NCBI RefSeq assembly: GCF_003672135.1
Contig: NC_039507.1
Coordinates: 10,416,290 to 10,480,289, forward strand
DNA from: Ooceraea biroi
Taxonomy: Eukaryota; Arthropoda; Insecta; Hymenoptera; Formicidae
Reading direction: 5' to 3'
DNA: 64,000 nt
Below, in pieces: positions 37,141 to 49,646 of this stretch (position 1 is the first letter of the stretch; every line of letters starts with the position of its first letter). The notes beneath the pieces were generated by a model that saw nothing but the letters and a program-made list of their open reading frames with translations, did not search any database and was not told the DNA's origin. A program made the translations under genes and the position numbers.

Positions 37141-40100
37141 TCTCTTTCGTTCTGGTCATATATAGCCGTACGTCGCCCACCTTTTTTCTCCCTTTCTGAC
37201 TGTTCGCGCACGATCTGCTGGAAAAAAAGACAATACGGATTAACGCTCCCGCGTAATCGCATTGTAGAGAACGCTCGGTTTCGCGTTAAAGTTGGCGAGG
37301 GCGTTTTCGGCTGCGACGCCGCAATGCGAGTTAGTGCGCCAATTGATATCATAATTGCGTGCTGTAAATTCGAAATGACGTCGCCGCTACGCCTCGAAAT
37401 ATGCGGCACGTTAAAAATAATATTTTTACGCTATTTACGTATCGGGTTTACATTCAACCGAGTTGTACTCGGAGCGTTTCCTCTGGCGAAACTACTATTG
37501 TACTGCTACTTTTACTATAGACAACTATTAATAGATATTCTAATCGCGGTTAGACGGAATCCACGTCAAGCGATTATTTCGCGCTCGCCATTAATGATAC
37601 CTACTTCCATTCTCTCTCCGCTTCAGCGCCTTACTTCAACGTTTTTTATGTTTCAGTCCGACCGGACACACCGGTTTGCAAAGTTGCGGTAATGAACGGC
37701 AGGCAAAAGTGCATTCTGTTTAATATCCCGTGCGAGACGAGGGCTCGACGGTAAGAAGAGCCGAGAGAGCTCTTTTCTTCCCGGGAGTATGTACATGTAC
37801 GTGGATACTCGCGGGGCGAGCTGTAACGAAGGTCTCGAAAGAGTTGTCGGCGAGTTCAAAGTATCATCCCTCCGCGCGCGAGTCCTCGTCAAAGGGACGC
37901 GCACGTGTCTGCTCCCCCGATCGCGATTTTCACTCGGCTGCTCGTCGCCGTCGTCTCATACATATTTTCGTATACATATATAGTTTCCACCCTCTTTTGA
38001 CCGGTTAATGATACATATCTCCATAGTTTCTCCAATGATTCTTCTCAATTGCTTTGTACTAATTTTGCTTTTGAGGAAAAAGAAGATTTGTAGAGATTTA
38101 AAGGCATTATGCTGTCTTTCTTGTGTGAAATTTAGAAGGACAAAGGAACGATTAAATTACATTTTTAATTGATTGACATTAATGAAATCCGTATGCTCTC
38201 ATGCTAATATGTTAATTAATGTACTGGTATGAAGAGTTTCATTAACACACAGTTACACGTATGCGGTCGCACGAGCTATTTCTTCCCGAACGACAGTATC
38301 GGCTGGAAGATATCAGAGAGAAATCGCGAAGCGAAACAAAAAAAAACACAAGAAAAAGAAGTTGGTACAATGCGCCTTCGAGGCGGGGTAGTTCGCGCGT
38401 GTTTCCGCGATGACACGGCAGGGGGTGCTTGGTCCACCACGGGGGCCGTTTCTGAAGCCTGTAATTTGAAATCTTCTCAGGGAAGGTAAATTGCGAGGCC
38501 CGCAACGCTACGCACGTTACACAGGGGGCCCGCGTGAAGGGAGAGAAAAAGAAACGAAGAGATGTGGAAGAGGAGAAAGAACTACAACCGAGGCACCCCT
38601 CCCGCGTGGCCGCAGAGCGCCTCCCTCCATATTCTCGCGCGACAATGCAGCAAACTCCCGAGAAATTCACCCTGCAATCACCGGCAAAGTCAAACGTTCT
38701 CAGGAAGCGACAATGGCGGAGGGCGTTGTCGACGCGCCGGCACGACAATGAGGTCATTACAAAACGCGGGGCACCGCGATTTCTCGCAAGGTAGCGCCAG
38801 TCAACATGCGCCCTTCGTCGGGGGGTTGAAGCACTTAACGCGCGTCTCTTCGCTTCGACGGCTTCCTGTTATTTCGGTAAACGCTTAACGCGCGTACGAA
38901 GAATTAAGCGGAATTTAAAGAAGGACCGATTGAGGTGCGAGAGGATGACAATGCACCGTCAAAGTAATTTGATATGATCCTTTAACGTCGATAAGAAATA
39001 TTATTCATCAGAAATGTTCATTATATGCATATTTATTTTATATTTTTATTTTTAAACAAGGTTTACTTCTCACTTTACTTTTATTATATTAGTTTTAGTT
39101 AATGACAAATTAAATTCAAATTTAGCCGATATCCGTAACATATAGATGAATAATTTTATGTCTAAAAATCTAAAGATATTCTTTATCCATTTAGTCGCAG
39201 AGAAAATTGCGACGCTAAGAGATCCCGCCTGCGACAGGAAGAATGCGCCATGGCATAGTACGATTTAATAAATTTCACCGGATCGACGATTTATTTTCGA
39301 CGGATACCGGAACGCACGCGAATCGATCGCGGCAACAAATACGCGCAGCGACGATAGTCATGTAGTAAAGCTCGTTTATCGCATTATCTCGGGCACCGGG
39401 AGCCCCACGGGGTGAGAGAGGCGTACGACCTATTCTATGGGGAACTCGCATTTCACGCGGGGGTCCCACCGTCCGATCGGCTCCATTACGCCATGCGGAG
39501 CGTATCGCTCCGTGTATCTACGCGCTCCGCTCTGCACGGACGGCGCCGATAACATTGACGTCGCGATAATTTTGTAATATCGTTCGACGTATACACATTT
39601 ATATGCGTGTATATGTGTGTATGCCGTGAGCGAGACACGAACAGGATGCTGTACTGAAGCTTATCGAGTTTTCGAAATCGCGGTCAACCCGAAAGAGTGA
39701 CAATGAACAGGGAACCGGAACATTTTGCCTTGCAACTACGTAAAGTACAAAGTAAAAAAAGTAATAAAGTACAAACGATTTGTTGTGCTATTTTTTGTCC
39801 AGATCATAATATGTACAAGTATAAATACATTTTTATGATAGATATGAGAGATGCATATAATTAAGTTAAAATCTTTCTCAAGAAAAGTGTGTGTCTTTTA
39901 TTTTCTCCTGTTATACTAAAAATAAAAAGTATTTCATTGGGACAAGTTGAACATATTCTCTTCTTCAAATCTCATTGTAACATTTGTCTGGAGACGATAC
40001 GTTCAATAAAAGAAGATTCTTGGAATCACTCAATGGCTCAATGCACAGTTTAGAATATCAAATAAATATCGCATTTTTCCGTACGTATGTACAATCGGTT

Positions 40101-43100
40101 TGTCTACATGTCGACATATCGCAACGAAACGTACAGGGCAATGAGATCAAACGGCAACTTTGCGAAGCGTGTGATCGCGTAGATCGAAAGCTTATAGCGA
40201 GTAGGAAAAGTGACCGAGCTCGAAACGATGGATACCGTGCGACGATTTATTCGGTGGCGACAATCCGATAAGGCGGCTTTTAAAGTCCTTTAAAAAGCAA
40301 TACATCGCGCCGCTGTCAACTTCGGAGAGGGAGAGAGACGGTTCTCAATAAATGTCCTGCCGCACGTGACTCCCTATCCGGCGATCTTAAATACTTGACG
40401 ACGCGTGTGTCGATCATCCCGATCATCGCATTAACTCACAAATGATCCTGCTTGGGACTCCGTATCTTACGCTGCGATCTGTGCGTCGCGATCGACCAGC
40501 ACTCGCCATTTTTCCCGACACGGATGCCGTCTTTTTCTGTCCTGACTAATTTTTACAAAAAGACAAGATCTTACTCTTGATTCAACGTTAAATAAATGTT
40601 GCCTTTACGAGATTTTAATTTAAGGCTCGGTTATTAAAATATGTATTTAATTTTAGGACAAATGGGGTAAAACGAGTCGGTTGATGCAAATTTAAGAATA
40701 CGCGTACGGTAATCCTTCAGTGATCACGAAATTCTCGACAACGCACCATGATGAAACGAGAGAGGTTGTTGAAAATAGCGCAGCGTAAAACCGCGCTGGG
40801 CAACGACAGTTCTCCAAGATCTCTGGGGAGCTGGAGCAGCGGCGCATTACAGACAGGCTACGCGAACGCGCCCGTGTTATGGGGTTGTCAAAGCACCGAC
40901 AGGATGACATCTCTATTATTACGTACCGACCATAAAGCAGGATGGGCACGAGATAGAGGAAGCGGGAGGAAGAAGGAGAAACGCAGGAGCGAGGGAGAGG
41001 ACGAGGAGAAGCGAGAGATTCCACACGGAAACGCGTGCCACCGAGATAACGGATCTCCCCAGTGATAATCTTCCTTGGTACCGAGCAGAGCCACATATGG
41101 CCGAACCCCATGACTGTTAAACAGATCTCCACGCTTGCAGTTGGTAACAATGCACGCCTCGTATGTCGTACAAATTTGTCATCGGCCTCGTGTTCATTCA
41201 TAGCTTACTCATCTCAAAAGAATCGTCTTACTTCTGCTTTATAAACAAATTAATTAGCAAAATCTTGTATCTGGAATAAAAAGCAAATTGATGGATTGAT
41301 TTGCCACGATACAAGTAAATAATCAAAGAATCCTATGGAAAGATTACAATCTTTTGTCTGTGTATACGTGTAGCGCTGCAATATGCTAATTTTTCACATG
41401 TAAATATGTCGATACTTGATATTAATCTATTTTATATTCTTTATATTTCAGTGAAAAAGTATAGCGAGAATATTATGATAAGAAAAATCCCTTCGAAATT
41501 GATAGCAGCTGAATTCTGCTCTCTAATAACGTTGTAATCCTTTTATCGGGTTTTCTACTTATTGATAAAATAAAAAAATTATAATGAACTAACGCGCGCG
41601 CTGAAAGTGACATTCTGGAAATCACGGTGGAATAGAATGGGATCAGGCCAAACACATCCGTTGGGTCGCCGAGCGGTGTGAATGGGAGCCACTCGAGAGG
41701 GGCCGAACGAGAAGCTTGAAAGCTCGCCGCCGCGGCTTCCGGTCAACCAGCACATAATTTCGTTACTTTGCACGAAATTGGATTAAGGGGTTCGTTAAGA
41801 GCGCATTAGAGCACGTTAACGCGTCACACGATGACCCCCGAATTACATTGTACCGCTCAGTGAAATTTCAATGGGCCGCCACTGACAACCCCCGCTGCGC
41901 GTTTCTCTGCATTTCCCTATTTCCCGATGGCCGTTTCCCTCGGATTCAAGGAATTTCGAAATATGTGTCAACATCAAAAGCTTCTATTGTCCCGTTGGTT
42001 CTGAAATGAGTGATGATAATTTGATTTTCTAAACTAAACCTTAAATGACAAGTTTTTTCTAATTATCCGTAGTTGTATTTAACAATAATAATATTACGAT
42101 ATATTTTCTAAAATAAACGAAGCACTGTAAAAGATACATTCTTTGTTTTTTACATTTCTTCTTTAATAAGAAAAACGCGTATACCTACAGTAATATTAAT
42201 TATAAATCGCCTTTTATGTATATTTCCTCCTTAATATAAACTATTATATTTTAATATTATTTCAATGAGTTTAGTTTTATCGAATCTCAAATTATCGCTT
42301 GACTAATCTTTCAACGAAGACGATTATTCGGTCGATGCACCGAGTCTTCAGATTACCCGTTCGTTGTTCGTTCCGATCGACACACCAAATCATACAATAT
42401 CTCAGCACGCGGTCGCCTTCAATGAGAAAGAAGTTTATTACATTGTGAGGCGAGAGAATGCGCGTATACTAGTTACAGTAGCCAGACTCGTCGTGTGTGA
42501 CTCCACGCGCGGAAGAAAGTGCCGGTAGCTCTCGTTCGCGGCTCGTCATTCGTTCAAGTCGTTCCTCGCGCGACCGGATCGTCGCCGCGGGATGCACGAG
42601 ATGTCAGATAAATGCCGAGACGCGGGTTAAGGCCTCTTAATTATAAAGCTCGCCAGCGATAATAGTCGTGTAGTTGGACCAACATTGTGACGGCATGTTT
42701 TCCCGCCACGCCCACCTCGCTGTTCGTCGCAGCGGGCGAGCCTTTCCGAGCGTGTTTTGCGCCCGTGGGATTCGGCCGTCTCTTGGTCCTTTCCTCCTCG
42801 TATCCTTCGAATGCAACGAGACCCCCGTGCGGTTGGATACATCGCGAAGCAATCTTTTCGTTGGATCTCGAAATTTGTGTGGGAATGCGGGTTGCGAATC
42901 GATGCCGAAAACTTGATCGACAACGCAAGTTTGATAAACTGCAAAATGGAAATTGATAAACTGAAGAAATGGAAAAAGTCATGTGATGTAGATTTTATGA
43001 TATTTTGCGACGAAGGAAATGATATTAAATAATAAAACAATCTTTCGAAGATAACGAGAAAGCTTTTTGATCGTTCTGTGTTAAATACTCGAACATTTTT

Positions 43101-45887
43101 ACGATCAAGATGAATCATCATTCTTTAAAAGCGCTCTTCAGTCACAACAAAAGTGAATTACGCGTTCTTCTTCTTTTACTAAACTAGCTTTTCACTTTAC
43201 GGTCCAATGTTGCAAAATTCTAAAGTCACTTATTCACTTTATTTCGATACGAACAGGACAATAAAGGAGACTTAAATACAGAGAAAGAGAAAAACTGTAG
43301 CTTTCCCTTTACATAGGAAATTCGATAGCCAAAATATTGAATTTCCGTAGAAAGGAGATGGACATCGTCGTCCCCTGAAAAACGACGAAGCGAAAAGTCG
43401 AGCAACAAAGAGGGTAGCTCTCGCGCCACCTTTTCTTTCTTTCCCTTCGGGTTTCTTATGCATTCAACCCTCCTGGTCTGACCTCGCGTTCCCTGACGCG
43501 AGGGCAAGACCTCTCCCTTCGAATTGCACAAGAAATCCCGCGGCGACGGCCGATTCTAATCGATCTTTTGATTCCTCGCCGTTTTAACTCTGCCCCGCGG
43601 GCATCCCTTAACGAAGACGTCGTTAACGCCCTTTTTCCTCGGTCGCTCTTGAGTATTTTTTAGGGCGAATCCTGCGCTTTTTCCTTTTGCCGTTATCGCT
43701 GCCGTGCTGGTGGGAATTCCGGCAATTCCGACGCGCGAGAAATCCCCTGTCTATGCCCGCAAAAAAATAAACGTCCATTTCGGTAATTTTGTATTTACGC
43801 CTCTTAGAAGCTCTGTAGTTAAATCGGAAATTGCGACGACCGGTTTGAAAGGAGTAAAAAGGAAAAGCGAAGCATTTTTTAATTTTGAAAATAAAAATTC
43901 TCGTTACTTCAAAAAATTTTTAGCTCTCTCTCTCTATTAACATATAATGAGTGCAATATAAAATAAGATTTTTGAAATTACAGGAGGAAAGTTTGGAATG
44001 CTTGAACATGAGAGGGAAGACGGATTCCCATATAAGCATGTACGACTCTAAATATGGGACGGTCGCGGTCATTTCATACAAACATTTTTACGGGCATGTA
44101 ATGCGCGGAGTTATCGGCGCATTAAGAGTGCAATATTCGATTTCCGGGACGGAATATCGTCGACGGGGCTGCAAGTAATTTCGAGTGATTTCAATTTCAA
44201 TTTAACCCCCTCAAGCCGATTTCGTCGGTTCTCTATTACTCTATGTCGAGGATCGCCCGACAGAGACGTAATTATCCGATATTGTTGACGGCAACGAAAG
44301 CCCTATTACGAATTCTCCCGCGCGCGACTAATTCCATCCACGTTCCGCGAAGTCTGCCAGCTTAATAATTACTCGCAGTTTCGTTGCACGTACGGCACGG
44401 AGCAGTTTTCGGCATTGTTGCGATTATTGGCACATGGAGTAGCTCGCGAAGACAAATTGTATTTGTTTCTCGAAAGCAATTGCCGCAACTCGTCTTTCCG
44501 TATCAACAGCTGTAAATTGTTATAATTTCGTAGTAATTTGCGAGCGTTTTATTATCAACGATTGTGCGGCAGTATCGTGTATCTCCCATAGCTGTAATAC
44601 TTGGATCTTTTATCATGGACGATACAACGAATGAACGACCGTGTCGCGCATGGACACGTTTCCGCGAAATTTATTCAAGATCCTTGACAACTACGAGGAC
44701 GCAAAAAATTGCGTTTGTCGGAGAGATTCACGGGCGGGAGACGAGCGGCACAGCCGCCGTGCCGAAAGAACGGTGCAGCGAGGGGGTGCACGGGGAAACT
44801 TGAGAGATGGGGGATGGAGGATGCTCGGGTAAATTTTCGGCGACGCAGATTTGGCTAGGGGCGGAGGGGCTTAGAGGGCGGGAAGGGGGAATGAAGGACG
44901 ACAATAACTTCTCGGCTCGGCGTACAATTTGATTTTATGCAACGCTTGGCACGCCTCTTAGCGCGAGATATCCTTATAACGTTTAACTAGATTGTTATGA
45001 TTGTTGTCCCCGGCATCGCTCCTCTTCTGCGTCGCGCTCCTCCACCTTTCCTCGACTCGTTCCGGCGTGCACACGGATTGCCGAGCAGTACGTACGAGCA
45101 CACAAAGACACACGCGCGGACAACGCGCCAGCGAAAACCTGGATGCGCGAATCCTCGACACTGAGCCTCCTTCCTAGCGCGCGATCCTCCGCCGCGAGAA
45201 ATACTGCCGCATTGCAGCTACTAAATAATGAAATCCCGCGTCGAGGATAAAGTAAGATAAAGTAACTGCAGATCGTCCGTGAAAGCTCGTCATCTACGGA
45301 AAACAAAAAGCGAGACGAGCACTTTGTACAGAAATATTGAGAACGTACTTAATTTATACATCGCGAATTTAATTGCGTAACAAAGTCGAAAATTAATTGT
45401 TCTCTTTGAGAAACATGTCGAGTAAATAATAAGTGTAAAGCGCGTTGCTTCGTTGATTTTAATTTCCGCTGCATATATTTCTCATTTCTTACTGATTTAT
45501 AATCCGTAACACTTGGTAGTCCGTAGACTCTACATCCAAGAATCTCCCGAAGCCCAAGAAGAAGAGAGATATCGTTACCAGAGAGAACCACGCTCCGTTC
45601 GTAGACTCGAATTTTAGATCGGTTCTTCGATTCCCGATTCGCGAGGAGACTTAATCCGCGAGTTCTTTACTCATTCCTGTGCTCTTCCCGCGGTACCCTG
45701 GGCTCGAGGAAAGGTCGGATCGGCGAATCCGAAGGCGACGTATGATATTCATATTCTCGGCGGAGTCTGCCCTCCGAAGGGGGAGAGGCAGGCGAAGGCA
45801 GAAGGCTGGCGAAGGACCGAAGGGCGCACGGTGAAGAGGGCGAGTGCGGCAGAGGCTGCTGGTGGTGGCAGTGGTGGTGGCGGTGAA

Positions 45888-45923
45888 GGTGGTGGTGGTG
45901 GTGGTGGTGGTGGTGGTGGTGGT
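45888..45923. repeat. (GGT)12 microsatellite
   Basis: Twelve exact GGT units inside a GC-rich block. In one plus frame it reads as a glycine run, in another as valine; on the minus strand as a histidine run. None of these frames shows a recognisable domain. Confidence 0.95.
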
Positions 45924-48900
45924 TGGCAGAGCGTCGAAGGCAGTGGTGCAGACCAGTGGCACGATGGAGGCAACCCTGGTATTCCAACCCTATAGCCAAG
46001 CGGGTCGGCGCTTCTGCTGCCGCTGATGCTGCCGCTGGTGCTGGTGCTTGCTGGTGCCGACGGTGCCGACGGTACTGGTGCACACAGCACAGGCGAAGAA
46101 TGGTGATAACACACGAAGGCGGCGGCGGCACGAGCAGCGAGGAGGACGAGGGAGGGTCGCGGAGACGGCGGCGGGCGAGGGGCGGATACCACTCTGGATA
46201 TTTCTTATCCTAGCGCACGTAACCCTCTAACAAGCTAGCAAAGTTTACCAATAAATTGTATGACGGCGAACTAGGGAGATGGGGAGGAGGAAGCCACCGG
46301 AATATCGTACCGCCGCGCTCTGGGCGGCGATGATGGTAGGGTGGTGGTGTTGGCTCGCCTTTGTGCTGCCCGCCTCCTCCATCCTTTTTTCCCTTATCCC
46401 CTATCCGTTTCTTCCCGCGAGGAGTCGTCTCGTTTGGGCGAAATATGTTTTTCGAAAAATTCTTAACGTCTCGGCGGAGACCGATAGCTTCCAGGCTTAA
46501 GCGTCGATCTCGTGCTTGTTCGCGATGAAAAAGAATGATTGAAATACGTACTCTTGGTACGTCTTTCGAGCAGTCAGTTAATTGTCGTATAACGAATATT
46601 TTCATCGAGACGCGATCGCTTTTGCGCTTAATAGAACGCGTTTACGGTCATGCACCTTCTGTCGCGCCGGCCCGGCGCAATTTTTCATGTTTCTCCTCTC
46701 CCTCCTCGCCGATAAAATGCCAAATGTCGACGCACATCGTCAGTGAGAGAAACAGAACGGGGACAGAGAGAAAAGGCGCAGAGGGAAAAGAAGAGGGGAC
46801 AGAGAACGGGCGATTATGACCGAATGCCATTTCGAAGATATAATGCGGTGCGCGCGCGCACGCGAGTGTACTTTATAATGGAGTCACATCACATCGGTTA
46901 CACAATCACAATACTAATCCGACATAATGGCTACCTACGTTCCTCTCGATGGGGCCGAAAACGGGTGAACGTGTGGCCAGCGGTACGTTCGGAACCTTCG
47001 CGATCCCATATATAACGGTTCTTCCGAGACAAAATCATAAGATTAAAGAAGATTATATAAGTTTGGTTCTTGGTTCAGAGCAACTCAAACAGAAGGAATG
47101 AGTACACGAAAAAATTTAAAAATATTGTGGAAACGATAACGTAATGATATTTTTATTAAAAAAAGATTAATTCTATATGTGTGACTTAAAAAGTCTGCAA
47201 TTGAGCGACAACAAACCTTGCCCCGCACTTTCGTGTGTGTGTGTGTCACTCGGAAGTGAGCGAGAGACGTGTGTGGCGACTTGATAGCGACCACTTGGCG
47301 ATCACCGAAAGGATAAGGCCTGACAGGCGAGCGAGAACAGATTGCACGCGAATGGGTTTCACAATTTATTATAACAATTTAACAATCCCGAAGTTATATA
47401 ATGTTTACACTGAACAATGAGCCGGACACCGCACTGATCGAGCGGAAATCTTATCCATCCGAGCTCTTGCTGTCGGGATTCGCGATACGCAAATCGTGAG
47501 GAGCAGAGATCACTCTACCTTAACGGAATTCTTGCCGCGATGCAGTTGAACCGAAGATCGACGTCAGACTGACTGGCGAGGACTTTGACGAGCCGATCGA
47601 GAGAGAATTCTTGGCTATTTTGCAACTAGAAAAATAGGCTGAAGTCAGTCGTTTTTCGATGTCATGAATCGCTCTTTCTCTCTCGATCGCATGAGGAAGT
47701 CAGCTGTTCGCGCGAGCGAGAACTCGCAATGTGGCGAGTGTCGAGCGAAAACAAACAAAAAGCGGAAATGCACAAAAATAACTCTTAACCGCTAATGGCG
47801 CGTTTAGATTGGAAACTGAATATCAATTTATTGTTCGAATCCTGAACAGCAACAACGAAAAGATACAATAGGCAAAATTCTCGAATCTTATAGTCGGCTG
47901 TGCGATTTTATCGCATCTTGAACGCAGCTATGGTGGTGTCCAAGAGAGAAAGGAACAAAAAAGAATATACATATGGAAGAGCACTTTGCAGGTACAACGC
48001 GCATCAAAGACCGTGCATTCTCCCTAAACTAAAGAGATTAACAATCAACGGCAATTATTTCAATACCTTGGCATTAAAAATGAAAGATTCTTGAGATAAT
48101 TAGAATTGTATCTAATTCTTATTACGAAAAGATCTAACTTTACGTGATGCAAAGCGTGCAACTTCTGATGCGTCCTGTATCCGCATACATCTGAGTTGAT
48201 CGGAAGCGATCTATTCATGCCGAAATATCTCTTGGTGGAAAGGTCATGGCGAGCACGCTCTGAATGTTGTCCATTCCTTTCCGCCATTCCCGTATATTTG
48301 CTCTTCTGACCGAGCAACCTCGCTGCTCAGATTTACCGAAGTCCTCCGATTGCCAGAACGAAATCATCCGATCGGATAATCCTAATCGACCAGTGCGCCT
48401 TCTTTGCGACATTTGTCTTAATCTATTTATATATACTCAGATCTGTCTCAAGTTTGCTGCACTGAAAATATATTCAATTTGATTCATCTCCTTTCTCTGA
48501 GAAATGTTTGCAGCATCTCGATACTATTCAAGTAGCATGAAATAGAAAATATCGACACATTTAAATAAAGATTTCCAGTACAAATTAATTGCTTCGTAGA
48601 TTCATTCTTAATACGTTATTACAAAACTTCTCTGTCTCCAAATGGAGTATCCGATGATATTGATTATTTTCTCGTTACACTCTGTTAAAAGTGAGCAATT
48701 AGTGGCGGTGTTTTTAGGTAACGAAGAAGGAGCCTTTATAAAGTGTGTCTGGGAAGCCGACACACGCCCTGTTGATCATTGCGCAATGGTCACTCGACAA
48801 AAGAATGCCGCGACTAATAACGCCATGGTTTGTTTCCGGAAGAGAAAACGGACGAGGGGCAAGGAGGGAAGAGATGACGGAGAGAAAGAACTTTGCTCGC

Positions 48901-49573
48901 AACCGGACGAGAAGACCGAGGTGTGCTGCAGAAGGTTTAAGCGTTCCTTCTCCGGGACTCTCTTCGTGTGCAATCGATTCTTCCGCCATATCGCACGGAC
49001 CACTTCAGGGGGGCAAGAAGGCACGCGTTAACACCACCACACCGAGAGGACTGCCAGTTGGAAAAAAATTTCGCCTACCCCAAACCCTTTTTTGGCGCGC
49101 GCTCACGCGCGTTCATCGTTTCTCTCTCTCGATACTTCTTTTCTTCTTGCGCCGTCTCCCATTCGGCCACCCGCGGCTTCGCCACTACAATATTTATAGG
49201 TTTGCAAACCGACGAGTGATTTTCACTTAGGCCGATTCGCTTCGTCGACGATTCGAGATACATCCCTGCTCATGCATTTTGTTTCTCTCGAGTACCGCCG
49301 ACGCAACGCCGATGCATCGTGACGCAACGAGGCGCGACGCAAGACAGGAAGCAGCTAGGAAAAGAGACATCATCCCACACCGTTCCTACATCGATCTGCC
49401 ACAGATAACTTTAGCGATTCACTTGGAGTTTGACGTTTCCCCGCAAACTGTTTCCTCGTTCATTCAAATATGCACGATGCAAGAGCGCCTTTCATTATCT
49501 GCAAAATTGTAAATTCTAGCTCCCTTAATTATCAATTATATTGATATACAAATGCAATAATATATTTGCTTAT

Positions 49574-49646
49574 TACAGGCTGTCCCTTATAACGAACTGT
49601 ACATAGTCTCTTAAAATATATACAGTTCGTCATGCGATATCCTGTA
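49574..49646. mobile_element. Small terminal-inverted-repeat element, mariner-like ends
   Basis: The left end TACAGGCTGTCCCTTATAAC and the right end (reverse complement TACAGGATATCGCATGACG) are inverted, and both continue into GAACTGTA. The core between them is about 20 bases. TA at both borders with CAGG-type ends is what a Tc1/mariner-type insertion leaves, so this may be a tiny MITE or solo remnant. No transposase is present. Confidence 0.5.

Larger units (their letters stand above)
32402..49573. other. No gene recognised
   Basis: CpG-rich blocks at 33040-33640, 34020-34780, 36490-36990, 37700-37960, 38350-38900, 42480-42900 and 45640-46480 alternate with AT-rich stretches (35040-35250, 36000-36240, 39000-39180, 42000-42300). 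No frame carries a domain I can name. Confidence 0.55.

Noticed and set aside
45667..46131. 154-codon minus frame with an 11-His run and Pro/Ser-rich ends
   Set aside because: The runs come from the GGT repeat and the GC-rich composition, overlapping frames are open too, and there is no domain or splice support.
47837..47850. TTCGAATCC resembling a tRNA B box
   Set aside because: No A box or foldable cloverleaf upstream; I found no convincing tRNA gene anywhere in the window.
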